Positions 18,601-25,795 of a stretch of DNA of 40,284 bases are shown here, in pieces; within the stretch, counting starts at the first letter, position 1; every line of letters starts with the position of its first letter. The stretch lies in contig JAHEMF010000025.1 of assembly GCA_024643795.1 (NCBI GenBank), positions 1 through 40,284 of the forward strand. Reading direction: 5' to 3'. The position numbers were made by a program, and so were the translations under genes. The notes beneath the pieces were generated by a model that worked only from the letters and a program-made list of their open reading frames with translations, was not told the origin of the DNA and did no database searches. This stretch comes from Bacteroidota bacterium. Its GTDB lineage: Bacteria > Bacteroidota > Bacteroidia > AKYH767-A > OLB10.

Positions 18601-19064
18601 AAACTAATACCGGAGTTAATAATGATACCGATGCAGATAATGTGATCACCGGAGAATTCAACGCTTCCATGAATAAACTTTCAGGTGCAAATATGGCTGC
18701 AGGTGATACACCTCCCCCATCGGATGCTGAGAATAATGTAGTTACTACATTCACGATTATCCCTGAAGCACTGGAAAAATATCCAGACCTGGTTTTTAAA
18801 GTGCAGGTTGGTGCATTCACTCAAAAAACGGCAGAAGAGCATGTAAAATATTTCGAGACTCAGGGTCTCAAACTGGTTACAAATGCCGTGAACCAAAGCG
18901 GGATGACCACAGTTATGAGCGGTTCATTCAATAGTTATCAGGAGGCAGGAGAGAATAGAGATAAGATCCGTGCAGCAGGTTATCCCGATGCCTTTGTGGT
19001 TGCATTTTCAGGTGACAAGCGATTGGCTATTAATGAGGTGATAAGGACGGAGACTCAGGAATAA
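15645..19064 (+). CDS. Envelope protein: TPR, WD40-like propeller, regulatory domain, repeats and SPOR domain
   Basis: 1139 aa from the ATG at 15645, which starts a normal signal peptide (MKSACRPVLIAIVLLITTPV); a GTG at 15603 would add 14 residues. In order, numbered from that GTG: TPR-like helices (about 40-150); PD40/WD40-like propeller blades (about 215-360; FSEGQYLFITADGKDMVFAR, GGYDIFRSDLDPATG); a small beta-sandwich like the carboxypeptidase regulatory domain (about 368-445); a long Ser/Thr/Asn/Gly/Glu-rich linker (about 455-1045) with four ITGEF repeats; and a C-terminal SPOR domain (about 1063-1140; FKVQVGAFTQKTAEEHVKYF). SPOR domains bind peptidoglycan. The order of domains recalls the T9SS/gliding protein PorE, but SPOR replaces the OmpA-like domain. 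It probably links the outer membrane or periplasm to the wall. Confidence 0.75.
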   Translation: MKSACRPVLIAIVLLITTPVIMYAQTDYKSEQDLIKQADKAFGAKQYLQALPMYSQIVSNHPDNANYNYALGVCLVEAGDNKEEAVKFLKLASTSPQTPDNVSLYLARALHSGGIYEEALVSLDDYKNRVSSSNWQQSLGPELILNCNNGISMRVVSGNAKHRIGESFRTQFDNFHLNYKFETHRGKFLKVPTEYETKESKGFSEGQYLFITADGKDMVFARNNDKSDNSFHLVGAHKDIANRFSEPQPFTTPLNLPQVNSAFPTMINSGKTIYFSMRGAKSMGGYDIFRSDLDPATGAWGAPVNMGTPVNSPANDYYYIPSEDGTFAYLLTDRGCMLGNYKVLKVTITGAEKGVAKIDGRIDCKACPSNMEIKISVVSNEDNTLASEFKILPESPDYVLRLNAPSTYTFTVSAPGFPVFTETVNLESADRKGYLQQILISRSSSGEEKMKLFTQKAGSDQIMAGAKNSMNDELAASPSLAMKSEAEGSRSAFKGDAGDLQHQNTEDDVSGSNTKIETNTTSKNSQTLHKNGVQIEGDQVTGSGVAGTKNSGGSSSNVAGTSSAGGTSSKVAGSTTMAAGTIGAANNKSSGQSSDAPANSNNNTTEQNLSGSSVDASQNGNGIIGTPESDNTTAKQREAVDNVNAMAQGNIELMEGDANNELITGEFTATQAAAENEVDREVNMIEDGDESATAESVESNSGIAATEIPDDKGTKTNGTSMFSDTKDTAPVTDTSGDISTMTSSNTDPLKGGASTSLITGEFTAEQAKLSGATMASADSPDVSNNESQTPAETVISNGSIVSDNLKTTNLSDEQAINEMGEAGIVEGAETSGATSRETLAMQTVGSTTKGVAANEEEAGLITGEFSAEQAKLNGANITDVDVPPSDKGTSTLRSADANSESQEEEKGQEQTEAVDLQYSASVTSAPSSVTNSAIRAEETKDENTEAPVSVNASQLNNAATKSNEDLENTSTSEAKRESLTMQTAGKTNTGVNNDTDADNVITGEFNASMNKLSGANMAAGDTPPPSDAENNVVTTFTIIPEALEKYPDLVFKVQVGAFTQKTAEEHVKYFETQGLKLVTNAVNQSGMTTVMSGSFNSYQEAGENRDKIRAAGYPDAFVVAFSGDKRLAINEVIRTETQE
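17595..18710 (+). repeat. Four imperfect ITGEF-type repeats in the SPOR protein linker
   Basis: The encoded motif ITGEF(T/S/N)A, usually preceded by Leu or Val and followed by (E/T)QAKL(S/N)GA, starts at 17631, 17916, 18222 and 18645, about 95, 102 and 141 codons apart. The last two copies are also preceded by a related RE(T/S)L(A/T)MQT(V/A)G block, so the unit is longer than the core motif. They are protein-level repeats, not a DNA tandem array. Confidence 0.7.
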
Positions 19065-19113
19065 TATTGATATCCAATTGGTTACGAATCAGGCTTTTTA
19101 ATTTTCGATTGTC

Positions 19114-19121
19114 TAATTTTG
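19114..19121 (+). promoter_or_regulatory. TAnnTTTG -7 element before clpS
   Basis: TAATTTTG lies 23 nt before the ATG at 19145. It is inside the longer open frame that starts at 19067, which argues for the ATG at 19145. Confidence 0.6.
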
Positions 19122-19144
19122 TTCCTGTAACCTCACAGAAACAA

Positions 19145-19435
19145 ATGGGATCATCCAAAAATTCAGGTAGTTATCAGGAACAGCATGATGTTGCGGTTGA
19201 ACTAAAGATCAAGACCGAACATAAGATTATGTTGTACAATGATGATGTGAACACATTTGATCATGTTATCAACTGTTTGGTCGATATCTGTGACCACAGC
19301 ACCGTGCAGGCCGAACAATGTTCACTTATCATTCACTACAAAGGCCGTTGCGATGTAAAGCATGGTGAATATAGCAAACTCAGGCCGTTGTGTGAAGCTC
19401 TGCTCGACAAAGGTTTATCGGCAGCCATAGAATAG
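19145..19435 (+). CDS. clpS: ATP-dependent Clp protease adaptor
   Basis: 96 aa from the ATG at 19145; the frame opens earlier (19067), but the promoter sits inside that extension. ClpS binds N-degron substrates (proteins with Leu, Phe, Trp or Tyr at the N-terminus) and delivers them to ClpAP or ClpCP. Typical residues are present: KIMLYNDDVNTFDHVI, with the NDD/NTF motif that contacts the N-degron, then CDHSTVQAEQCSLIIHYKG in place of the usual A..A..MLxVHxxG segment. The N-terminal tail, which interacts with the Clp ATPase, is about 20 residues and polar. Confidence 0.9.
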   Translation: MGSSKNSGSYQEQHDVAVELKIKTEHKIMLYNDDVNTFDHVINCLVDICDHSTVQAEQCSLIIHYKGRCDVKHGEYSKLRPLCEALLDKGLSAAIE

Positions 19436-19497
19436 TCCTTACAGCTTTTTACTTTCCTTTTGTTTTTGCATGGTGGCATCAAGTGCCTTTAATCACC

Positions 19498-19505
19498 TAT
19501 ATTTG
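19498..19505 (+). promoter_or_regulatory. TAnnTTTG -7 element of the nfeD-floA operon
   Basis: TATATTTG is an exact match, 17 nt before the ATG at 19523. Confidence 0.6.
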
Positions 19506-19522
19506 AGGTCAGCCTAAATTCT

Positions 19523-19987
19523 ATGGTAGCCTTATTGATCGGTCTTATTGTATTGGGAGTGATTTTACTCGTATTGGAGATACTGGTGTTACCGGGTATG
19601 GTCTCCGGAATACTTGGCATAATCATGATCATTGCAGGAATTTCATTGAGCTATTCAACGTTTGGTACATCAGGAGGTAACATCACACTGGTTTCTTCGA
19701 TCACATTTACTGTAATTGCCGTGTATGCATCGCTCAAATCGCGATCGTGGAAAAAATTTGGTTTACATGAAAAAATAGATTCTCATGTAAATGATGTAGG
19801 CTTGCTGAATCTGGAACCCGGACAAGAGGGTGTTGCTATTTCTGCACTAAGGCCCTCCGGCACAGTTGAGATCAACGATCAAAGGGTAGAGGCGCAGTCG
19901 CAGGGTGAATGGATCAATGTAAACTCGAAAGTAAAAGTGATCCGTGTGTTACCCAATAAAATAATTGTAAAACCAGTTAATCCATAA
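19523..19987 (+). CDS. NfeD-like membrane protein
   Basis: 154 aa, the short form without the N-terminal ClpP-like protease domain. Two to three hydrophobic helices fill the first 70 or so residues ([40 protein letters not shown]), and residues about 95-150 form a small beta-barrel (OB-like) domain with [18 protein letters not shown], the usual NfeD signature. Its stop is 4 bp before floA. NfeD proteins pair with flotillins of the SPFH family; the domain probably binds the flotillin assembly. Confidence 0.88.
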   Translation: MVALLIGLIVLGVILLVLEILVLPGMVSGILGIIMIIAGISLSYSTFGTSGGNITLVSSITFTVIAVYASLKSRSWKKFGLHEKIDSHVNDVGLLNLEPGQEGVAISALRPSGTVEINDQRVEAQSQGEWINVNSKVKVIRVLPNKIIVKPVNP

Positions 19988-19991
19988 TAAT

Positions 19992-20972
19992 ATGTCGTTT
20001 CCCTTTCTTATTTTGATTGTGATCGCTTCGGTAGTGGTCTTTTTTCTGTTCATGTATTTTGTACCGGTAAATCTTTGGATCACTGCCATCTTTTCCGGAG
20101 TAAAGATCAGCATCCTCGACCTTATCCTTATGCGTTTACGTAAGGTACCACCATCAGTGGTTGTGAATGCGCTCATTAATAGTACCAAAGCCGGACTCGA
20201 CATAGAGAACAACGATATAGAAACCCACTATCTGGCGGGTGGTAATGTGAATAATGTGATCAAAGCATTGATCTCTGCCGATAAGGCAAACATTCCGCTC
20301 ACCTTCAAAGTGGCAACAGCTATTGACCTTGCGGGAAGGGATGTGTTTGATGCTGTACAGCTTTCCGTGAACCCACGAGTAATAGATACTCCTCCTGTAT
20401 CGGCCATGGCCAAAAATGGTATTCAACTTCTGGTTAAAGCAAGAGTAACGGTCCGCGCAAACATCAACCAGCTCGTTGGTGGTGCGGGAGAAGAAACAGT
20501 ACTTGCACGTGTAGGTGAAGGTATTGTTACCAATATTGGTTCGGCGCTTGATCATAAGGCTGTATTGGAAAACCCTGATCAGATATCCAAGACGGTTCTT
20601 GAAAAAGGACTGGATGCGGGAACTGCTTTTGAAATATTGTCTATCGATATTGCAGATATTGATGTAGGTGAAAACATCGGCGCCAAGCTGCAGACCGAAC
20701 AGGCCAGTGCTGATCTTAAGGTTGCCCAGGCCAAAGCCGAGGAACGCCGCGCACTTGCTGTGGCTCTGGAGCAGGAAATGAAAGCCAAGGCTCAGGAAGC
20801 TAAGGCGAAGGTTATTGAAGCAGAAGCGCAGGTGCCAATTGCCATGGCTGAAGCCTTTAAAAGTGGCAATCTGGGAATCATGGACTACTACCGGATGAAG
20901 AACATCCAGTCTGATACCGATATGCGTGATGCTATTGCCAAGCCGGGTAAACCTCCCGGGAAACCGGAATAA
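19992..20972 (+). CDS. floA: Flotillin-like protein FloA
   Basis: 326 aa, close to the length of Bacillus FloA (YqfA). One N-terminal hydrophobic hairpin (about residues 5-40) is followed by an SPFH domain ([60 protein letters not shown]) and an Ala/Glu/Lys-rich coiled-coil ([20 protein letters not shown]). The C-terminus is Pro/Gly/Lys-rich. Flotillins form membrane microdomain scaffolds that organise signalling and secretion proteins. It overlaps no other gene and is coupled to nfeD by 4 bp. Confidence 0.93.
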   Translation: MSFPFLILIVIASVVVFFLFMYFVPVNLWITAIFSGVKISILDLILMRLRKVPPSVVVNALINSTKAGLDIENNDIETHYLAGGNVNNVIKALISADKANIPLTFKVATAIDLAGRDVFDAVQLSVNPRVIDTPPVSAMAKNGIQLLVKARVTVRANINQLVGGAGEETVLARVGEGIVTNIGSALDHKAVLENPDQISKTVLEKGLDAGTAFEILSIDIADIDVGENIGAKLQTEQASADLKVAQAKAEERRALAVALEQEMKAKAQEAKAKVIEAEAQVPIAMAEAFKSGNLGIMDYYRMKNIQSDTDMRDAIAKPGKPPGKPE

Positions 20973-20995
20973 GCAAAAGATTTAGATAGAAGTAT

Positions 20996-21003
20996 TATCT
21001 TTG
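20996..21003 (+). promoter_or_regulatory. TAnnTTTG -7 element of the tRNA-Arg transcription unit
   Basis: TATCTTTG is an exact match. It is 14 nt upstream of a 10-nt copy of the tRNA 5' end at 21018-21027 and 144 nt upstream of the intact tRNA. Confidence 0.6.
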
Positions 21004-21017
21004 CGCCTCATTTTACT

Positions 21018-21110
21018 GGACCCGTAGTCCCGAAAAACCGGTGATCTTAGATCACGTAGTATTTCGAGGATCCACGCTCGCAGGGCGAGCGTGACTTAAC
21101 AGGATTACGG
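21018..21110 (+). other. Structured tRNA leader: split tRNA-Arg-like relic with palindromic insert
   Basis: GGACCCGTAG at 21018-21027 is identical to the first ten bases of the intact tRNA-Arg at 21148. The next tRNA bases, CTTAAC-n-GGAT, reappear at 21095-21105. Between them are 67 bp holding two hairpins: CGAAA/TTTCG (21031-21035, 21062-21066) enclosing GTGATC-tta-GATCAC (21041-21055), and a perfect 9-bp stem CACGCTCGC/GCGAGCGTG (21073-21093) with a 3-nt loop. This looks like a broken duplicate of the tRNA 5' half interrupted by a palindromic element. A functional leader or small RNA is the alternative. Confidence 0.5.
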
Positions 21111-21147
21111 AGAAAACAGAATTTGGAGTATGCATTGATTCAATATT

Positions 21148-21221
21148 GGACCCGTAGCTTAACTGGATAGAGCACCTGACTACGGATCAGGAGGTTAGGG
21201 GTTCGACTCCCTTCGGGTTCA
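21148..21221 (+). tRNA. tRNA-Arg (anticodon ACG)
   Basis: 74 nt with all four arms. The acceptor stem pairs GGACCCG with CGGGTTC (one G-U), with discriminator A at 21221. The D arm follows GTAGCTTAACTGGATAGAGC. The anticodon stem CCTGA/TCAGG closes the loop CTACGGA, giving anticodon ACG, which is read as ICG for CGU, CGC and CGA. The T arm has GGTTCGACTCC. CCA is not encoded. It is followed by a strong terminator. Confidence 0.95.
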
Positions 21222-21240
21222 CTAAATACTTCAAAAACCA

Positions 21241-21268
21241 ACCCCGCTAATCTAGCGGGGTTTTTTTG
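21241..21268 (+). terminator. Rho-independent terminator after tRNA-Arg
   Basis: A perfect 9-bp stem ACCCCGCTA/TAGCGGGGT (21241-21249 with 21253-21261) with a 3-nt loop is followed directly by a run of seven T. Confidence 0.95.
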
Positions 21269-21519
21269 TTAAAATTTAGCATTGTTATAAGTACTATCAT
21301 TCTCACTTTTTTAGTTCAGAGCTCTTTCAATTTATCGATTGGATTTAAGATAATTTCCAGTCTGCCTTTTTATATTTAAATTGTTTCTGTTTTATTAAGC
21401 AACCGGCTTTGGTACTGATCTTATAATCATCGTAAATTATAGAGTTGAGAAATAAAAGGAATCAGATTGAAAAAAAATAAACAATAACAAAGAGATAGTA
21501 ATTTGCCAAACCAACTCAT
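21269..21519. other. Intergenic spacer, AT-rich, no feature seen
   Basis: I see no coding frame, structural RNA or clear repeat between the tRNA terminator and the PaiB-like gene. GATAGTAATTTG near 21495 is a one-base-short variant of TAnnTTTG and may serve the PaiB-like gene. Confidence 0.5.
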
Positions 21520-22152
21520 ATGTACAACCTCCCACACTTCAAAGCAGAAGATAATCGTGAAATAATAGATTTCCTGAACGATCACCCATTCGCATTTCTT
21601 ACCGGAAGTAATTCCTCTGGCCAGCTGGCAGTTACTCAGATCCCTGTCATGGTAGAAGAAAGGGATGGTAAGCTGTTTTTGCAGGGACATATTGTGCGCA
21701 AAACTGATCATCACAAAGCTTTTCTTGCTAATCCTCATGTACTGGCCGTGTTCACAGGACCTAATTGTTATGTAAGTGCCTCATGGTATTCGGATCCGAA
21801 AATGGGATCTACCTGGAATTACATGAGCGTTCATTTAAAAGGTAAAATTCAATTTTTAGGTGAAGAGGGACTTATTTCGATGTTAAAGAAATTATCATTA
21901 CGTTTTGAAAACAATGATCAGGGATCACCTACTATTTATGATAACTTGCCTGATGAGTATGTGAAACATATGATTCCTGCCATTGTGGGATTCGAAATTG
22001 AGGTGACCGAAATGAATAATGTGTTTAAGCTAAGTCAGAACAGAGACAGGAAAAGCTATGATAATATAATTGCACAACTCGAAAAAAAAGGTGGAGACAG
22101 TGCACTTATTGCAAAAGAAATGGAAAAACGTAAAGAGAAACTGTTTATTTAA
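21520..22152 (+). CDS. PaiB-family FMN-binding protein
   Basis: 210 aa, the family's usual length. It matches the PaiB/FMN-binding negative transcriptional regulator family: start MYNLPHFKAED, then FLNDHPFAFLTG, a split-barrel flavin-binding core with GHIVRKTDHHKAF and FTGPNCYVSASWYSDP, and TWNYMSVHLKGKIQF. In Bacillus PaiB was described as a regulator of sporulation and protease genes; biochemically the fold binds flavin. No helix-turn-helix is visible, so DNA binding is not supported by the sequence. Its polar C-terminal helix ends in EKRKEKLFI. It stands alone. Confidence 0.85.
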   Translation: MYNLPHFKAEDNREIIDFLNDHPFAFLTGSNSSGQLAVTQIPVMVEERDGKLFLQGHIVRKTDHHKAFLANPHVLAVFTGPNCYVSASWYSDPKMGSTWNYMSVHLKGKIQFLGEEGLISMLKKLSLRFENNDQGSPTIYDNLPDEYVKHMIPAIVGFEIEVTEMNNVFKLSQNRDRKSYDNIIAQLEKKGGDSALIAKEMEKRKEKLFI

Positions 22153-22605
22153 TGAGTAGGTATATGGATAAACGGTTGCTATGAAAATTCTAAGGTTTAA
22201 TAAAGATATTTAATCCGATTAGAAAAATCAGGTTTACTTTAAGTAGTTTAAAAATTGTTTTCGACTTTGTACTGTTGAAGTTTTATTTTCAATAATTGTA
22301 TTGATTAATCAATAAGTATTGGTGTTTTACCTTACATGATACCTGAGAATCGGTTTTAGCAAACTTTTACAGATAGTGCAAAAATATTTGATAATAGGAT
22401 TAAACAATATTATTTACTTTTATAAATAGTTGAAGGAGATGTTGTAGACATACCTTTTTTTATAATAATAATCAATAGTGTCTTTAGGATAAAAACATGA
22501 ACATTAATTTCAGTGATTAGCATATAAGTGCTTTCATCTTCGAACGATTCCATATAGGCAACACATTAGCATGAACCTTGGAAATCTATAATCAGGCAAT
22601 ATTTT
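22153..22605. other. AT-rich intergenic region with one palindrome, no gene seen
   Basis: About 450 bp of visibly lower GC than its neighbours, without a credible reading frame on either strand. It contains a perfect 16-bp palindrome, TATTGATT/AATCAATA, at 22299-22314. There is no recognisable repeat, tRNA or terminator with a T-run. Confidence 0.5.
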
Positions 22606-22613
22606 TACCTTTG
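22606..22613 (+). promoter_or_regulatory. TAnnTTTG -7 element fixing the glycosyltransferase start
   Basis: TACCTTTG ends 3 nt before the ATG at 22617, so this transcript is probably leaderless. The upstream frame extension to 22578 contains the promoter and is not used. Confidence 0.65.
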
Positions 22614-22616
22614 ACC

Positions 22617-23747
22617 ATGCGCATACTTTTTCTGGCCGACAGCAATTCCTCTCACACAAAAAAGTGGGCATTCAGCCTCAGCAAAGAGGGTGTGGAGGTA
22701 GGTGTATTCTCGCTTTCAAAATGCAGTCATCCTGAAGAATATGAAATATCAGGAATCAAACTTTTTAAAAGCCTGGAGTTGGAGGCTCATGCTTATTACG
22801 GCGGTGTTGCATCCAAATTGAAGTATGTGAGCTCAGTAAAACCTCTGAAAAAAGTATTAGAACAATTTAAACCGGATATATTACATGCACATTATGCCAG
22901 CTCGTATGGTATGATAGGCGCACTTTCAGGGTTTCATCCTTATGTGATATCAGTCTGGGGTTCGGATGTGTATGAATTCCCTGATCATAATATGATCAAC
23001 AAGCAGGCGTTGAAGTTTAATCTCAAAAATTGCGACACTATTCTTTCTACAAGTAATGTAATGAAGTTGCGCACTGCACGGTTTACCTCTAAACCTATAA
23101 TGGTAACTCCTTTCGGCATAAACCCGGAAGAGTTTTCTCCTGATGTAAAACCTGTTCTTGGATTTGAAGGGAAGTTCATCATCGGTATCATAAAGTCGAT
23201 GGAAGATAAGTATGGTATCCGGCACCTTATTGAAGCATTCAGTAAAGTTTCTAAAGATAATGGCTCATTGCCTTTGCACCTTTTGTTAGTTGGAGGTGGT
23301 TCAAAGATAGAAGCATACAAAAGTCTGGTTAGTGAATTGGGTATTGCTGATAAAGTAACCTTTGCGGGACGTATAAAGCACGAAGATATTCCGGTAGTCC
23401 ATCAGGTCATTGATATTTTTGTAAACCCTTCTACATTGGAAAGTGAAAGCTTTGGAGTTGCTGTGGTGGAGGCTATGGCAATGCAAAAGCCTGTGATAGT
23501 ATCAGAGATCGGTGGACTTAAGGATGTGGTGGTGGATAAGATCTCAGGGTTATATGTTAAACCTTCAGATACTGATTCTCTTGCTCAGGCCCTGCAATTG
23601 TTGATCACCAATGCAGATCTCCGAGATCAGTTAGGAGCAGCTGCCCGTAAAAGGGTGTTGGAGCACTTTGTATGGAATGATACTCTTAACAGGGTAATTA
23701 ATGATGTATACTACCCACTGATGGAAGGTAATAAAGCCGGGCTGTGA
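22617..23747 (+). CDS. Glycosyltransferase, family 4 (GT-B)
   Basis: 376 aa from the ATG at 22617. It has a GT-B fold layout: an N-terminal acceptor domain (MRILFLADSNSSHTKKWAFS, LHAHYASSYGMIGALSG, SVWGSDVYEFP) and a C-terminal nucleotide-sugar domain with GRIKHEDIP and the GT4 E-x7-E motif in ESFGVAVVEAMAMQKPVIVS. The enzyme transfers a sugar from a nucleotide donor, probably with retention, to a cell-surface glycan or lipid acceptor; donor and acceptor cannot be told from the sequence. It is not in a polysaccharide cluster: its neighbours are a PaiB-like gene and a secreted adhesin-like protein. Confidence 0.88.
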   Translation: MRILFLADSNSSHTKKWAFSLSKEGVEVGVFSLSKCSHPEEYEISGIKLFKSLELEAHAYYGGVASKLKYVSSVKPLKKVLEQFKPDILHAHYASSYGMIGALSGFHPYVISVWGSDVYEFPDHNMINKQALKFNLKNCDTILSTSNVMKLRTARFTSKPIMVTPFGINPEEFSPDVKPVLGFEGKFIIGIIKSMEDKYGIRHLIEAFSKVSKDNGSLPLHLLLVGGGSKIEAYKSLVSELGIADKVTFAGRIKHEDIPVVHQVIDIFVNPSTLESESFGVAVVEAMAMQKPVIVSEIGGLKDVVVDKISGLYVKPSDTDSLAQALQLLITNADLRDQLGAAARKRVLEHFVWNDTLNRVINDVYYPLMEGNKAGL

Positions 23748-23826
23748 TTTGATCTTGCTTTCCTTTTTGGATGTCATTTCCTAAATTTACCTGAACATAC
23801 TTTCCGGGCGACTTTAAATCTGAACT

Positions 23827-25653
23827 ATGAAAAAAATTACTTCACTGCTTGTCATCTTCTTTACTATTATGATCACGGATGCCAGTTCACAAGGCACATG
23901 GACACAGATCGCAAACTTTGGCGGCGGTTCAGCTACCGAAGCAAGAGCTTTTGGTATAGGTGACTTTGGCTATGTAGGTGCTGCCACACCCGATTTTTGG
24001 CAATATGATCCGTTAACGGATACCTGGACGCAAAAGGCCGCATTCATAGGAACACAACGCAACAGTGCAGTTGGGTTTTCAATTGGCACTAAAGGGTATT
24101 TCGGTACCGGAGGTAACCTGAACGACTTTTATGAATATGATCAGGCCACCAACACATGGACACAAAAAGCAAATTTCGGTGGCACAGCACGCGAAGGAGC
24201 TGTTGGATGTGCAACAAACGGAAAAGGTTATCTGGGTACCGGAGGTTCTTATAAAAAGGATTGGTGGGAATATGATCCTGTAACCGACTTCTGGACGCAA
24301 AAAGCTGATCTTACCGGACCAACAAGATACCATGGAGGGTCATTTGCAATAAATGGTTTGTGTTATGTGTCAACCGGTTTTAATGGTAGCTTTTATAACG
24401 ACTTATGGGAATATAACCCGGCTACAAATATCTGGACCGCCAAAGCACCGTTACCGGGACCCACACGCGATCGTCCGGTTGGGTTAGCAGTCAATGGTAA
24501 AGGATATATCATTACAGGATGGACTGGTAGTACTGCATTAAATGATGCTTGGGAATATGACCCTGTAGCTAATATGTGGAGTGTTATGCCTCCTATGCCG
24601 GGTGCTGCACGATATAATGCCTGTGGCTTTGTGGCCGGAAGTGCATTATATGTTGGAGTAGGATATGCAGGAGGAGCAGTAGCCGACTTTTATAAATATG
24701 CGCCTGCCTGTGCAGCACAGTTCACTCATCAGGATCCCTCTTGCTACGGAACTTGCAACGGAATTGCAACAGTCAGCTTTCCTGCTCCGGGTCCGGGAGT
24801 AAGCTATGCATGGTCAACAGGTGCTACTACACAAACAATTAATGCAATTTGTGCGGGAACCTATACAGTAACGGTTACTGACTCTGCCGGATGTACATCC
24901 ATTAATAATTTAATTATTGACCAACCGGATTCTATGGAGGTGGCACCTAATTATGTAAGTCCCACTTGCTATGGTGATAGTACCGGAGTAATTTGTATTC
25001 AAATAACAGGTGGCACACAACCCATTATATCTTATATGTGGTCAAACGGAGCTACTGCTAATTGTATTCAGGGGGTCGCAGGTGGTAGTTATCAGGTAAG
25101 TGTTACTGATAATTCAGGATGTGATCAAACTTTTCCATTGGTGCTTACGCAACCTGCTCAGATACAACTCTCATTTTTTGTGTTGGATGCATCCTGTTCT
25201 ACCTGTCCTAATGGAGTTGCCAGCGTAAATGTAAATGGTGGCATATCACCCCTTACTTACAATTGGTCTAACGGTTCTAACCAGCAGATTCAAAGTAACC
25301 TCCTTCCGGGAGTTTATTCGGTTTGTGTTACCGATAGTAATCAGTGCGTGCAGTGCGACAGCGTGGTTGTGAGTTTTACATCATCACTCCAAGATGATGG
25401 AGAAATTGTTAACCTTAATCTTGCTCCTAATCCAACGATGAACCAATTCACAATAACAGGAAATTTGCTCTGGAACAGCCTTGAGGTTGTTGAGTTGATT
25501 GATTTAAAGGGATTGATAATAACACCGGAGTTTGTGATCCAAAAGAATTCATGTCTTGTGGTGATGCCTGAAATTGCCAGTGGAGTATATGTGGTCAGAC
25601 TCATCACTGCGGATCGTTCTTTTATAACGAGGGTTGTGAAGTATAATGAATAA
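23827..25653 (+). CDS. Secreted Kelch/SprB-repeat protein with T9SS C-terminal sorting signal
   Basis: 608 aa. Signal peptide (about 1-21), then about six Kelch repeats (about 23-290; recurring GYVGxG, (W/Y)EYDP-T--WTQKA and R--A--F-ING patterns), which should form a beta-propeller. Three SprB-like repeats follow (about 306-366, 381-443, 456-515; each with (Y/F)-WS-GAT, I-------G-Y-V-VTD--GC). The end (about 530-608) is a type A T9SS sorting domain (LNLAPNPTMNQFTITG, then SGVYVVRLIT and ITRVVKYNE). It should cross the outer membrane by the type IX system and lose this tail. Role: surface or extracellular adhesin, or binding protein; no catalytic motif seen. Confidence 0.88.
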   Translation: MKKITSLLVIFFTIMITDASSQGTWTQIANFGGGSATEARAFGIGDFGYVGAATPDFWQYDPLTDTWTQKAAFIGTQRNSAVGFSIGTKGYFGTGGNLNDFYEYDQATNTWTQKANFGGTAREGAVGCATNGKGYLGTGGSYKKDWWEYDPVTDFWTQKADLTGPTRYHGGSFAINGLCYVSTGFNGSFYNDLWEYNPATNIWTAKAPLPGPTRDRPVGLAVNGKGYIITGWTGSTALNDAWEYDPVANMWSVMPPMPGAARYNACGFVAGSALYVGVGYAGGAVADFYKYAPACAAQFTHQDPSCYGTCNGIATVSFPAPGPGVSYAWSTGATTQTINAICAGTYTVTVTDSAGCTSINNLIIDQPDSMEVAPNYVSPTCYGDSTGVICIQITGGTQPIISYMWSNGATANCIQGVAGGSYQVSVTDNSGCDQTFPLVLTQPAQIQLSFFVLDASCSTCPNGVASVNVNGGISPLTYNWSNGSNQQIQSNLLPGVYSVCVTDSNQCVQCDSVVVSFTSSLQDDGEIVNLNLAPNPTMNQFTITGNLLWNSLEVVELIDLKGLIITPEFVIQKNSCLVVMPEIASGVYVVRLITADRSFITRVVKYNE

Positions 25654-25714
25654 TAACTGATTTATCCAGAAATGGCTATTCTGAGTGAACTGATTATAAG
25701 CTTTGAATAGGTTC

Positions 25715-25753
25715 TTAACAATATCATAACATTTCTTAAACTAATTGTTAATA
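25715..25753 (+). promoter_or_regulatory. PHO-box-like 11-bp repeat array before the orphan wHTH gene
   Basis: Four hexamers at 11-bp phase: TTAACA (25715), ATAACA (25726), TAAACT (25737, or TTAAAC one base earlier) and TTAATA (25748). The last starts 15 bp before the -7 element TAAGTTTG at 25763. Confidence 0.6.
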
Positions 25754-25762
25754 TCATACCTA

Positions 25763-25770
25763 TAAGTTTG
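25763..25770 (+). promoter_or_regulatory. TAnnTTTG -7 element of the orphan wHTH gene
   Basis: TAAGTTTG is an exact match and places the start of transcription about 20 nt before the ATG at 25796. Confidence 0.6.
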
Positions 25771-25795
25771 TGTATGTTAATATATACAGATACAA

